The notes under the pieces are model-generated. The model had not been told where the DNA came from, searched no databases, and saw nothing but the letters and a program-made list of their open reading frames with translations. A DNA stretch of 64,000 bases from Burkholderiales bacterium (GTDB lineage Bacteria > Pseudomonadota > Gammaproteobacteria > Burkholderiales > SG8-41): assembly GCA_030833315.1 (NCBI GenBank), contig JAURHM010000001.1, positions 114,233 to 178,232 of the forward strand, in the 5' to 3' direction. The first letter of the stretch is position 1, and each line of letters begins with the position of its first letter. The translations under genes and the position numbers were made by a program. Positions 37,676 to 46,109 of the stretch are shown piece after piece.

Positions 37676-38662
37676 ATGACCCGCCGCATCGTTTTGCATT
37701 TCGCACTGTCCCTGCTGTCAGCCGCCATGCTGATCGCTGGCGGCAGGTCCGCTTCTGCGCAGCAGACTTATCCGTCGAAAGCCATCCGTTTCCTCGTCGG
37801 CGCGCCGCCTGGCGGCAGCAATGATCTTTTTGCACGCGCCATCGGCCAGCAGATGCAGCAGGCGATCGGGCAGCAGGTGATCGTCGACAACCGTCCCGGC
37901 GCCAATCAGATGATTGCTGCCGATATCATGGCCAAGTCGCCGCCGGACGGTCACACGATCTACATCACCTCGACTTCCTTCACCACCGGCGCTGCGCTGC
38001 AGCCGAAGCTGCCCTTTGATCCCGTCGCTGACGTCGCCGGCATCACCATGGTCGGCCAGGGACCGCTGGTCTATGTGATCCATCCCTCGCTGCCGGCGAA
38101 AAACATGAAAGAGCTGATCGCCATCGCCCGCGCCAAACCGGGCCAGCTCAATTTCACATCTTCAGGCATCGGCGGCATCAACCACCTCGGCACCGAAGTG
38201 CTGCTGTCACTGGCGAAAATCAATATGGTGCACGTGCCGCACAAGGGCATGTCGCCGGCACTGACGGACCTGATGAGCGGCCAGGTTCAGGTACTGCTGG
38301 TCAGCCTGCCTTCGGTGACCGGCCAAATGAAATCCGGAAAGTTGCGCGCGCTGGCTGTTAGCACCGCGAAGCGCACCGCCTTCATGCCGGATCTGCCGAC
38401 GGTCGCGGAATCGGGCGTCGCCGGTTATGACGTGTCGCTGTGGTGGGGCGTGTTTGCGCCGGCGAAAACACCGAAACCGGTGATGGATCGCCTCAATGCC
38501 GAGATCCACAAAGCCATGTCTTCAGATGTGATGAAAAGGCATTTCGCCGAATTCGGCGCCGAGGCCGCGCCGATGACGCCGGAAGCCTTCAGCGCCAAGG
38601 TCAAAATCGAAATCGGCAACTGGCGCAAGGTGATCCAGACCGCCAATATCAAGGCCGAGTGA
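37676..38662 (+). CDS. Bug-family (TctC) periplasmic solute-binding protein 2
   Basis: 328 residues from the ATG at 37676, which gives a normal signal peptide ending SASAQ; 22 upstream codons are ignored. Motifs: IRFLVGAPPGGSNDLFAR, NRPGANQMIAADIMAKS, PDGHTI, NMVHVPHKGMSPALTDL. It is close to the preceding Bug protein and probably a tandem duplicate. Its stop overlaps the CaiB start as TGATG, so this receptor and the CoA-transferase are made together, which suggests that its ligand is the CoA-transferase substrate or a precursor. Confidence 0.9.
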   Translation: MTRRIVLHFALSLLSAAMLIAGGRSASAQQTYPSKAIRFLVGAPPGGSNDLFARAIGQQMQQAIGQQVIVDNRPGANQMIAADIMAKSPPDGHTIYITSTSFTTGAALQPKLPFDPVADVAGITMVGQGPLVYVIHPSLPAKNMKELIAIARAKPGQLNFTSSGIGGINHLGTEVLLSLAKINMVHVPHKGMSPALTDLMSGQVQVLLVSLPSVTGQMKSGKLRALAVSTAKRTAFMPDLPTVAESGVAGYDVSLWWGVFAPAKTPKPVMDRLNAEIHKAMSSDVMKRHFAEFGAEAAPMTPEAFSAKVKIEIGNWRKVIQTANIKAE

Positions 38663-39912
38663 TGGGCAAACTGCCGCGCAGAAACTACGAACCCGGCGCA
38701 ACCGGCACGCTCAACGGCCTGCGCGTGCTGGACCTGTCGCGACTGGTAGCCGGCAATATGCTGACGCAGTTCCTCGCCGACTTCGGTGCGGAAGTGATCA
38801 AGGTCGAGCCACCCGCAGGTGACACGCTGCGCGCCTGGAAAACCAAAGACGTTCAGATAAACTGGAAAATCTACGCCCGCAGCAAAAAAAGCCTCGGCCT
38901 TGAATTGCGCAAACCGGAAGCGCGGGAACTGTTAAGGAAACTCATCCCGTCGGCGCAGATTTTTATCGAGAGCTTCCGCCCCGGCACGCTGGAAAAAATG
39001 GGCCTCGGTCCGGATGAGCTGCTGAAGCTGAATCCGAAACTGGTGATCGTGCGTATCTCCGGCTGGGGCCAGGAAGGCCCATATAGCAAACGGCCCGGAT
39101 TCGGCACCCTGGTTGAAGGCATGTCGGGCTTCGCGTCCTTCAACGGTTTTGCAGATCGCGAGCCGGTGCTGCCGCCGATGTATCTCGCTGATACCGTCGC
39201 CGGTCTTTATGGCGCGGCAGCGGTGATGACCGCGCTGCGTGAAGTCGAGGTCAACAAGGGCAAGGGCCAGGTCATCGACCTGCCGCTGCTCGATCCGATG
39301 TTCGCCGTGCTCGGACCGCAAGCCGCCAACTTCCGCCTCACCGGCAAGGTCAAGCCGCGCACTGGCAGCCGCTCGACCAACGCCGGACCGCGCAATGCCT
39401 ACCAGTGCAAGGATGGCCTGTTTGTCTGCCTGTCGTCATCGACCCAGAAAATGGCCGAGCGCCTGTTCCGCTCGATCGGCCATCCCGAGTTCATCACCGA
39501 TCCGCGTTACGCCACCAATGCTGAACGCGTCAAACACGCTGAAGAACTCGACGCCGTGATCGGCGCCTTCATCGCGAAACGCACCCAGGCGGAGAACGTC
39601 GCGTTTTTTGAAGAGGCCGAAGTGACGATCGGGCCGATCTACGACATCCGGCAGATTGTTGACGATCCGCACTTCCTCGCCCGAGAACTGCTGGCTGACT
39701 ATCCTGACGCCGACATGGAAAGTTTTCCGATGCACCATGTCGTGCCCCGGATGTCCGGCACGCCGGCGTCGATACGCACGCCGGCACCGCAACTGGGCGA
39801 ACACAACCGCCAGCTGCTGCGTGAAGCCGGCGTTGATGACAACGCTTATGCCAAACTGCTGGCAGACGGTGTTGCCTGCGCCGGCGATGCCGCAAAAGCG
39901 GAAGAAGAATAA
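38662..39912 (+). CDS. CaiB/BaiF (class III) CoA-transferase 1
   Basis: 416 residues. Moves CoA between acyl groups through an aspartyl-CoA anhydride; the expected catalytic Asp is Asp177 in MYLADTVAGLYGAA. LNGLRVLDLSRLVAGNMLTQ, FGAEVIKVEPP and GWGQEGPYSKRPGFG are the family landmarks. Translation is coupled to the upstream Bug gene. With the CitE-like lyase next, a plausible job is activation of a C4-C6 dicarboxylate such as mesaconate, itaconate or citramalate. The substrate is inferred from context only. Confidence 0.87.
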   Translation: MGKLPRRNYEPGATGTLNGLRVLDLSRLVAGNMLTQFLADFGAEVIKVEPPAGDTLRAWKTKDVQINWKIYARSKKSLGLELRKPEARELLRKLIPSAQIFIESFRPGTLEKMGLGPDELLKLNPKLVIVRISGWGQEGPYSKRPGFGTLVEGMSGFASFNGFADREPVLPPMYLADTVAGLYGAAAVMTALREVEVNKGKGQVIDLPLLDPMFAVLGPQAANFRLTGKVKPRTGSRSTNAGPRNAYQCKDGLFVCLSSSTQKMAERLFRSIGHPEFITDPRYATNAERVKHAEELDAVIGAFIAKRTQAENVAFFEEAEVTIGPIYDIRQIVDDPHFLARELLADYPDADMESFPMHHVVPRMSGTPASIRTPAPQLGEHNRQLLREAGVDDNAYAKLLADGVACAGDAAKAEEE

Positions 39913-39982
39913 GCAAATCACAAAAGCGTGCAGCCCCGCTGCGTTTTCGATAATTTTCCCTGATCACTGCGAAGGATGTCCC

Positions 39983-40891
39983 ATGTATCGTGAACTCCCC
40001 GTCTGGCGCTCGTTGATGTATGTCCCGGTCAACGTTGAAAAATTCGTCGACAAGGCGCATACCCGCGGCGCCGACGTGATCCAGCTCGACGTCGAAGACA
40101 GCGTGCCGCCCGCTGAAAAAGCCAATGCGCGCAAGCTCGTTGAAAAAAATGCCGCCCGCGTCAAACGCGGTGGTGCCGATGTCGTGGTGCGCATCAACCA
40201 GCCGCTGTCGCTGGCGGTTCGCGACATCGAAGCGTCGATCTGCCCGGACGTCAACGGCATCGCCATCACCAAGGTGTCCGGCGTGTCGCATGTGCAGCTG
40301 CTCGACGAACTGGTCAGCGAACTCGAACAGAAGCGCGGCATGACTATCGGCCACACCAAGTTCATCGGCATGATTGAAACACCGGAAGCCTTTTTCAAGA
40401 TCCGCGACATCACTACCGCTTGCAGCCGCATGGTCGCCTGCAATATCGGCGGCGAGGACTTCGCGCTGAACTGCAATATGCAGCCCACCGGGGAAGCGCT
40501 GTTCTACCCCAAGCAGCATATGATCATCGCCGCCAATGCCGCGGGCATCATGCCGCTGGGTTTCATCGACAGCGTCGCCACCTTCGGCGACTGGGAAAAC
40601 TTCCGCATGATGGTGCGCCGTTCGCGTGACTTCGGTTTCATGGGCGCGGGCTGTATCCATCCCGGCCAGGTCACCATCGTCAACGAGGAATACAAACCGA
40701 GCGCCGCCGAAGTCGAATATGCGCGCAAGATCATCGCGCTGGACAAGGAAGCCGCCGCTGCGGGCCGCGGGTCGTTTGCGCTCGACGGCAAGATGATCGA
40801 CATCCCGATCATCGTCCGCGCCGAACGCCTGCTCAAGCGTTATGAAGCGATTACGGCACGCGAGGCGCTGACCCTCGCCGCGATGAAATAA
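39983..40891 (+). CDS. HpcH/HpaI / CitE-like CoA-ester lyase
   Basis: 302 residues from the ATG at 39983 (GAAGGA upstream). A TIM-barrel lyase that cleaves or forms C-C bonds in malyl-CoA- or citramalyl-CoA-type substrates. Key residues: Arg70 in VVVRINQP, and the magnesium ligands Glu132 (IGMIETPEAF) and Asp159 (GGEDFA). RSLMYVPVNVEKFVDKA and VIQLDVEDSVPPAEK are typical. The sequence suits (S)-citramalyl-CoA or beta-methylmalyl-CoA lyase, giving a keto acid and acetyl-CoA or propionyl-CoA. A terminator hairpin follows. Confidence 0.85.
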   Translation: MYRELPVWRSLMYVPVNVEKFVDKAHTRGADVIQLDVEDSVPPAEKANARKLVEKNAARVKRGGADVVVRINQPLSLAVRDIEASICPDVNGIAITKVSGVSHVQLLDELVSELEQKRGMTIGHTKFIGMIETPEAFFKIRDITTACSRMVACNIGGEDFALNCNMQPTGEALFYPKQHMIIAANAAGIMPLGFIDSVATFGDWENFRMMVRRSRDFGFMGAGCIHPGQVTIVNEEYKPSAAEVEYARKIIALDKEAAAAGRGSFALDGKMIDIPIIVRAERLLKRYEAITAREALTLAAMK

Positions 40892-40904
40892 GGTTTTGCC
40901 TTCA

Positions 40905-40928
40905 CCGCGCAGGCAATACCCTGCGCGG
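40905..40928 (+). terminator. Terminator-like hairpin after the CitE-like gene
   Basis: CCGCGCAGG (40905-40913) pairs with CCTGCGCGG (40920-40928) around a 6-nt loop, followed by CGATTTTCTTTC. The stem is strong and the T-tract imperfect. It would separate the IclR-side operon from the following Bug/dioxygenase operon. Confidence 0.6.
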
Positions 40929-41004
40929 CGATTTTCTTTCTTCGGCGTGTCGGATAGGATGGCGCGTCACGGCTGCGTCCCGCGGCCGTTCCGGGGGAAA
41001 GAAC

Positions 41005-41976
41005 ATGAAAATACACAGTAAAATCAATTACTTGATGTTTTTCCTGCTTGCCGCAGCAGGCATTGTGGCGGAGGCGCAGCCCGCAGCAAAATTCCCGACC
41101 AAGCCGGTACGCATCATTGTCGCCTTCCCGCCGGGCAGTTCCACCGACATCGTGGCCCGCGTGGTCGGTGAGCGGCTGACCGAGATCTGGGGCCAGAACG
41201 TCATCGTCGAGAATCGCCCCGGCGCCTCCGGCAATATCGGCACCCAGGTCGCGCTGCGCGCCAACCCGGACGGCCACACGCTGTTCATGAACAGCTCGGC
41301 GATCGCGGTCAACGTCAGCCTGTATGCCAAACCGGGTTACGCAATGAAAGACATCACGCCCATCCTGCAGGGGCCGACCACACCGAACCTGATCACCGTG
41401 CACCCGTCGGTGAAAGCGAAAACACTGCAGGAACTTATCGCGCTCGCGAAAACAACGCCACTGTCCTACGGCTCGTCAGGAACCGGCACCACGCCGCATC
41501 TCGACATGGAACTGCTGTTCAAATCGCTGGCCAAGGTTGATATCACTCATGTGCCGTACAACCCTGCCGCCGCAGCCACCGCCGTGGTCGCCAACCAGGT
41601 GCCGGTGGGCTCGACCTCGATGCCGCCCGCCGTGCCGCATGTCAAAAGCGGCCGGCTGCGCGCGATTGCCGTGACTTCGGCAAAACGTTCCGGCGTGCTG
41701 CCTGATGTGCCGACGGTTGCGGAGTCGGGTTTCCCGGGTTTTGATGACGGCACCTGGTTCTCGGTGTTTGCGCCGGTCGGCATTCCTGCCGTTGTGGTCA
41801 ATCAGGTCAATCGTGACTTCACCACGGCACTGCAGTCCCCAGCGGCAAAAGAACGCCTCGCCGCGCTGTCGCTGGAATTCACGCCGAACACTGCCGCTGA
41901 ATTTGCCGCCCGCCTGAAAACCGAAGTCGAAAAATACTCGCAGATCGTCAGGCAGTCCGGCGCGCGTGTTGACTGA
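41005..41976 (+). CDS. Bug-family (TctC) periplasmic solute-binding protein 3
   Basis: 323 residues. Signal peptide ending VEAQ (about 1-24), then VRIIVAFPPGSSTDIVAR, NRPGASGNIGTQVALR, PDGHTL and VDITHVPYNPAAAATAV, the usual Bug landmarks. It follows a terminator and starts the second cluster, 20 nt ahead of the intradiol dioxygenase gene, so its ligand may be the aromatic acid funnelled into that enzyme. No membrane transporter subunits are nearby. Confidence 0.9.
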   Translation: MKIHSKINYLMFFLLAAAGIVAEAQPAAKFPTKPVRIIVAFPPGSSTDIVARVVGERLTEIWGQNVIVENRPGASGNIGTQVALRANPDGHTLFMNSSAIAVNVSLYAKPGYAMKDITPILQGPTTPNLITVHPSVKAKTLQELIALAKTTPLSYGSSGTGTTPHLDMELLFKSLAKVDITHVPYNPAAAATAVVANQVPVGSTSMPPAVPHVKSGRLRAIAVTSAKRSGVLPDVPTVAESGFPGFDDGTWFSVFAPVGIPAVVVNQVNRDFTTALQSPAAKERLAALSLEFTPNTAAEFAARLKTEVEKYSQIVRQSGARVD

Positions 41977-41996
41977 CCGGCATCGGCTGAATTCTC

Positions 41997-42848
41997 ATGC
42001 GCAACGTCAGCGAATCCAGCATCACACAGGCGGTTGTCCATTCCTTCGACAGCGCCACCGATCCGCGATTCAAACAAATCATCGAAAGCCTGACCCGTCA
42101 TCTGCATGCCTTCGCGCGCGAGGTCGACCTGACGCCGCAGGAATGGAAAGCCGGCATTGATTTCCTCTACCGCGCCGGACAGCTCTCGGATGAAAAGCGC
42201 AATGAGTTCATCCTGACCTCCGACGTGCTCGGCCTGTCCTCGCTGGTCGACATGCTGCAGAGCGATCCCGGCGCCACCGAACGCAGCGCCTTGGGGCCCT
42301 TTCATTCCGGGGGCTCTCCGGCACTCGCGGTGGGCGGTGATCTGAAGCAGAAGAATGACGGCGAACCGCTGCTGGTTCACGGCCGCGTACTGGATGAAGA
42401 CGGCAAGCCGGTTGCCGGCGCACAGTTGGATTTCTGGCAGGCCGCCGTCAATGGCCAGTATTGGCAGCAGGACCCGGCGCAGGATCCGCACAATCTGCGT
42501 TTCCGCATGACGACCGGAGACGACGGTGTCTATGCCTTCACCACGGTGCAGCCTGCCCCGTACAGCGTGCCCTATGACGGCCCGGTCGGCGATCTGCTGC
42601 GCGCCGGCGGCCGCCACGCCTGGCGCCCGGCGCATTTTCATTTCATTGTCAGCGCAGCCGGTTTCCGCCCGCTGACCACCGAGGTGTTTTTTTCCGGCGA
42701 TCCCTATCTCGACAGCGACGCCATTTTCGGTGTTCGTGAGTCGCTGGTGGTCACGGTCACCCCCAACACGGACGCAGCGCTGGCCAAACGCTACAGGCTG
42801 GTGGCGCCTTTTCTCAATGTGGCCTTCGACTTCCGCCTGGGCCACTGA
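41997..42848 (+). CDS. Intradiol ring-cleavage dioxygenase (catechol/hydroxyquinol 1,2-dioxygenase-like)
   Basis: 283 residues. A non-haem Fe(III) enzyme that opens catechols between the two hydroxyls to give cis,cis-muconate-type acids. An N-terminal helical dimerisation domain (about 20-95) precedes the catalytic beta domain. All four iron ligands are visible: Tyr155 (NGQYW), Tyr189 (PAPYSVP), His213 and His215 (RPAHFHF), with the conserved Arg210 before them. The N-terminal domain marks it as catechol- or hydroxyquinol-type rather than protocatechuate 3,4-dioxygenase. A small GC hairpin (42853-42872) follows, without a T-run. Confidence 0.9.
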   Translation: MRNVSESSITQAVVHSFDSATDPRFKQIIESLTRHLHAFAREVDLTPQEWKAGIDFLYRAGQLSDEKRNEFILTSDVLGLSSLVDMLQSDPGATERSALGPFHSGGSPALAVGGDLKQKNDGEPLLVHGRVLDEDGKPVAGAQLDFWQAAVNGQYWQQDPAQDPHNLRFRMTTGDDGVYAFTTVQPAPYSVPYDGPVGDLLRAGGRHAWRPAHFHFIVSAAGFRPLTTEVFFSGDPYLDSDAIFGVRESLVVTVTPNTDAALAKRYRLVAPFLNVAFDFRLGH

Positions 42849-42915
42849 ATCAGCACCGCGGGCGCGCGGTGCCGTAAAATTGCTAATTCTCCTGTAACAA
42901 CGAGGTTAGTAACGC

Positions 42916-43767
42916 ATGTCTGCAGAACTGGAATCCCTGAAGGAATGGATCGGCCGCACCGAAACCGCGATCGATTATGTGACCGTCCCCGCCGTCAACC
43001 GCCTTTCGGCAACACTGGACCGCGACGATGCCTTCCCGAAAATGGGCGATCCGCTGCCGGTCGGCTGGCATTCCACGCTGTTCCCGCGTGTGGTGCGCCA
43101 TTCGCAGATCGGCCCTGACGGCCATCCGGCCCGCGGCGACTTCCTGCCGCCGGTACCGCTGCCGCGTCGCATGTTCGCCGGCAAGCGCACGACCTTCATC
43201 GCGCCGCTGCACATCGGCGACGAAGTACATCGCCTTTCGACGATCCAGAACGTGACCATCAAGGACGGCCGCAGCGGCCGCATGGTCTTCGTCACCGTGA
43301 AAACCGACATCAAAAACGCCAAGGGTGTGGCGATCAGCGAAGAACAGGACATTGTCTATCGCGGCGAACCCGACAAAAACGCGCCTCCGCCCCCGCCCCA
43401 ACCTGCGCCGGGCAAAGCCGTGTGGAAGCATGAAGTCACGCCGGATCCGGTAATGCTTTTCCGTTACTCGGCGCTGACCTTCAACGGTCACCGAATTCAT
43501 TACGACCATCCTTATGTCACCGGCGTCGAGGGTTACCCCAATCTGGTGATGAACGGCGGACTGACCACACTGCTGGTTTACGAACTGGCGAGGGCCCATG
43601 CGTCGACACCGATCAAATTCATGTCCTCGCGCAATGTGCGCGCGCTGTTCGTCGGCCGCACAATCACGCTGTGCGGCGAACCGTCGGCCGACAACAAGAC
43701 CGCCAAGCTGTGGGCGCAGGACGATTCAGGCGCACTGGCGCTGACCGCCGAAGCGGAGTTTCAATGA
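42916..43767 (+). CDS. HTD2/MaoC-like hydratase, mesaconyl-C4-CoA / itaconyl-CoA hydratase type
   Basis: 283 residues. A double hot-dog hydratase: N-terminal FAS1-like half (about 10-150), a Pro-rich hinge (156-164) and a C-terminal half with the signature FRYSALTFNGHRIHYDHPYV spanning about 182-201, where a His/Asp pair adds water to an enoyl-CoA. Relatives include mesaconyl-C4-CoA hydratase of the 3-hydroxypropionate bicycle and itaconyl-CoA hydratase. It stands between the dioxygenase and a second CaiB gene, with a CitE-like lyase gene nearby, the set of activities needed to degrade such dicarboxylates. Confidence 0.8.
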   Translation: MSAELESLKEWIGRTETAIDYVTVPAVNRLSATLDRDDAFPKMGDPLPVGWHSTLFPRVVRHSQIGPDGHPARGDFLPPVPLPRRMFAGKRTTFIAPLHIGDEVHRLSTIQNVTIKDGRSGRMVFVTVKTDIKNAKGVAISEEQDIVYRGEPDKNAPPPPPQPAPGKAVWKHEVTPDPVMLFRYSALTFNGHRIHYDHPYVTGVEGYPNLVMNGGLTTLLVYELARAHASTPIKFMSSRNVRALFVGRTITLCGEPSADNKTAKLWAQDDSGALALTAEAEFQ

Positions 43768-43825
43768 ACAAGAACGCTCAAATCAGTTGCAAACAGTCGT
43801 TCGACTTTTTGCAAGGAGATTGCTA

Positions 43826-45040
43826 ATGGCCGGGGGACCGCTTGAAGGCGTACGCATTATCGACCTGACCTCGGTCGTGGTCGGCCCGCTGGCGACACAA
43901 ATCCTCGCAGACCACGGCGCGGAAGTGATCAAGGTCGAAACCAAAAGCGGCGACCTGATCCGCAACATGAACGGCAAGTCTGTGACGCCGGGCATGGGTG
44001 CCAAGTTCCTGCACCTCAACCGCAACAAGCGCTCGCTGGTGCTTGACCTGAAGAATCCGGCCGGTCACGCCGCGCTGATGAAGCTCATAAAAAAAGCCGA
44101 TGTGATGGTGTGGAACGTGCGGCCGCCGGCGATGGCGCGACTCAAGCTGTCATATGAAGATGTGCGCAAGGTCAATCCCGGCATCATTTACTGCGGCATG
44201 TTCGGCTTCGGCCAGGATGGCCGTTACCGCGAGAAACCCGCCTACGACACCATCATCCAGGGTTCCGGCGGCATGGCGGCGCTGCATCACCGCGCGATGG
44301 GTGAACCGCGCTTCGTACCGATGGTGGTCGCCGACAAGACGGTCGGTCTGATTGCGGTGCAGATGATTGCGATGGCGCTGTACCGCAAGGCCAAGACCGG
44401 CGAAGGCTGCTCGATCGAAATCCCGATGTTCGAGAACCTGGTCAAGTTCGTGCTCGAAGAGCATATGTACCTGAAGACCTTCGACCCGCCGCTCGGTGAA
44501 ACCGGAGACCCGCGCCTTCTGGATCCGCTGGGAAAACCGATCCCGACCAAGGACAGTTATATCTGCATCTCGGCCAACACCAATGATCAGGCCTTCGGCT
44601 TTTTTGATGTCATTGGCCGGCCGGAACTGAAAACCGATCCGCGCTTCAGCAGCGTGCAGGCGCGTTTCGCCAATGTCGCCGCCTATTTCGAAGTACGCAT
44701 GGCCGCGCTGAAAAGCAAAACCACGGCGGAATGGCTGGAACTGTTTGATGCGGCCGACGTGCCGGCGATGCCCTATCACACGCTCGACAGCGTGCTGGAA
44801 GATCCGCATCTGCAGGACATCGGATTCTTCGAGATGAAGGACCATCCGACCGAAGGCCGCACACGCAATATGCGACTGCCGAACAAATGGTCCTGCGGTG
44901 TGCGCAAAGGCTGGAATCCGGCGCCGAAACTCGGTGAGCAGAGCGTTGAAATCCTGCGTGAAGCGGGGTTGTCCGACGCCGAAATCCAGGCGCTGCTCGA
45001 TACCGGGGCCACTACCGACGGACGCATTAAAAAGACCTAA
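43826..45040 (+). CDS. CaiB/BaiF (class III) CoA-transferase 2
   Basis: 404 residues from the ATG at 43826, preceded by AAGGAG. Catalytic Asp170 lies in MVVADKTVGLIA; LEGVRIIDLTSVVVGPLATQ, HGAEVIKVET and GMFGFGQDGRYREKPAYD are the family landmarks. It is clearly diverged from CaiB 1, so the two probably use different acyl groups. An intramolecular transferase such as mesaconyl-CoA C1-C4 transferase, or an activating transferase for the dioxygenase product, would fit the neighbouring hydratase. Both are inference. Confidence 0.87.
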   Translation: MAGGPLEGVRIIDLTSVVVGPLATQILADHGAEVIKVETKSGDLIRNMNGKSVTPGMGAKFLHLNRNKRSLVLDLKNPAGHAALMKLIKKADVMVWNVRPPAMARLKLSYEDVRKVNPGIIYCGMFGFGQDGRYREKPAYDTIIQGSGGMAALHHRAMGEPRFVPMVVADKTVGLIAVQMIAMALYRKAKTGEGCSIEIPMFENLVKFVLEEHMYLKTFDPPLGETGDPRLLDPLGKPIPTKDSYICISANTNDQAFGFFDVIGRPELKTDPRFSSVQARFANVAAYFEVRMAALKSKTTAEWLELFDAADVPAMPYHTLDSVLEDPHLQDIGFFEMKDHPTEGRTRNMRLPNKWSCGVRKGWNPAPKLGEQSVEILREAGLSDAEIQALLDTGATTDGRIKKT

Positions 45041-45067
45041 AAGCCCTGCGGGGCGAAGGACAAATAA

Positions 45068-46048
45068 TTGAATAATTTCAAGCATTTATCTTCTATCGTC
45101 CTGCTGGGTGTTTTGACAGTCGGAACGGCCCAGGCGCAGACCGCGGCCAACTTTCCGAACAAACCGGTGCGTTTCATCGCCCCCTTCCCGCCGGGCGGCA
45201 GCACCGACACGCTGGCGCGACTGGTCTCCTTGCGGCTTTCCGAAATGTGGGGTCAACAGGTCGTCGTTGAAAACCGCGGCGGCGCCGGCGGCACCATCGG
45301 CGTTGAACTGGCGGCGCGCGCCGCTCCCGACGGTTACACCATTGTCATGGGCCATGTCGGCACCTTCGGTTTCAATCCGACGCTGTATCCCAAACTGCCT
45401 TACGACGCGATCAAGGATTTCGCGCCGATCACCATCCTCGCGACAGTACCCAACGGCATGGCGGTGCATCCGTCGCTGCCGGTGAAAACCGCGCGCGACT
45501 TTGTCGCTCTAGCCAGAGCCAAACCGGGTGAACTGCTGTATGCGTCCGGCGGCAGCGGCAGCGCTTCACATCTGGCCGGTGAATATTTCCGCCTGCTCAC
45601 CAAGATCAACATGGTGCACGTACCTTACAAAGGCACCGGCCCGGCAATGATCAGTATGATTTCGGGGCAGACGACGATGACCATCACCGGCATGGTCGCC
45701 CTGATGCCCCATGTTAAATCGAACCGCCTCAAGCTGCTCGGGGTGGCAACGATGAAACGTCTCGCGATCCTGCAGGACGTGCCCACCATCAACGAAAGCG
45801 GCGTGCCGGGTTATGACGCCAACCAATGGTACGGCGTGCTGACGCAGGCAGCCGTGCCCCGCGACATCGTCGCCAAGCTGCATGCGGATATAGTCAAGGT
45901 GCTGGCGCGGCCGGACATCAAGGAACGCCTCGCCGCCGACGGCGCTGAACCCGTCGCCAATACTCCCGAACAATTCACTGCGCATATCAAATCGGAGATT
46001 GTGCGCTGGGCACCGGTGGTCAAGGCCTCGGGTGCAAAACCGGACTGA
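45068..46048 (+). CDS. Bug-family (TctC) periplasmic solute-binding protein 4
   Basis: 326 residues from a TTG start with GAAGGA 7-8 nt upstream. Signal peptide ending AQAQT (about 1-24), then VRFIAPFPPGGSTDTLAR, NRGGAGGTIGVELAAR, PDGYTI and INMVHVPYKGTGPAMI. It lies 27 nt after CaiB 2 and is probably the last gene of that operon. TTG initiation is shared with several genes in this accessory region. Confidence 0.9.
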   Translation: MNNFKHLSSIVLLGVLTVGTAQAQTAANFPNKPVRFIAPFPPGGSTDTLARLVSLRLSEMWGQQVVVENRGGAGGTIGVELAARAAPDGYTIVMGHVGTFGFNPTLYPKLPYDAIKDFAPITILATVPNGMAVHPSLPVKTARDFVALARAKPGELLYASGGSGSASHLAGEYFRLLTKINMVHVPYKGTGPAMISMISGQTTMTITGMVALMPHVKSNRLKLLGVATMKRLAILQDVPTINESGVPGYDANQWYGVLTQAAVPRDIVAKLHADIVKVLARPDIKERLAADGAEPVANTPEQFTAHIKSEIVRWAPVVKASGAKPD

Positions 46049-46109
46049 GTACTTCCGTTTTTATTTTCATTCGAACATCATCAAACGCTGCAAATCACTG
46101 GAGACCGTC

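Noticed and set aside
42853-42872. GC hairpin after the dioxygenase gene as a terminator
   Set aside because: There is no T-run after it, and the following gene on the same strand is close, so read-through is likely.
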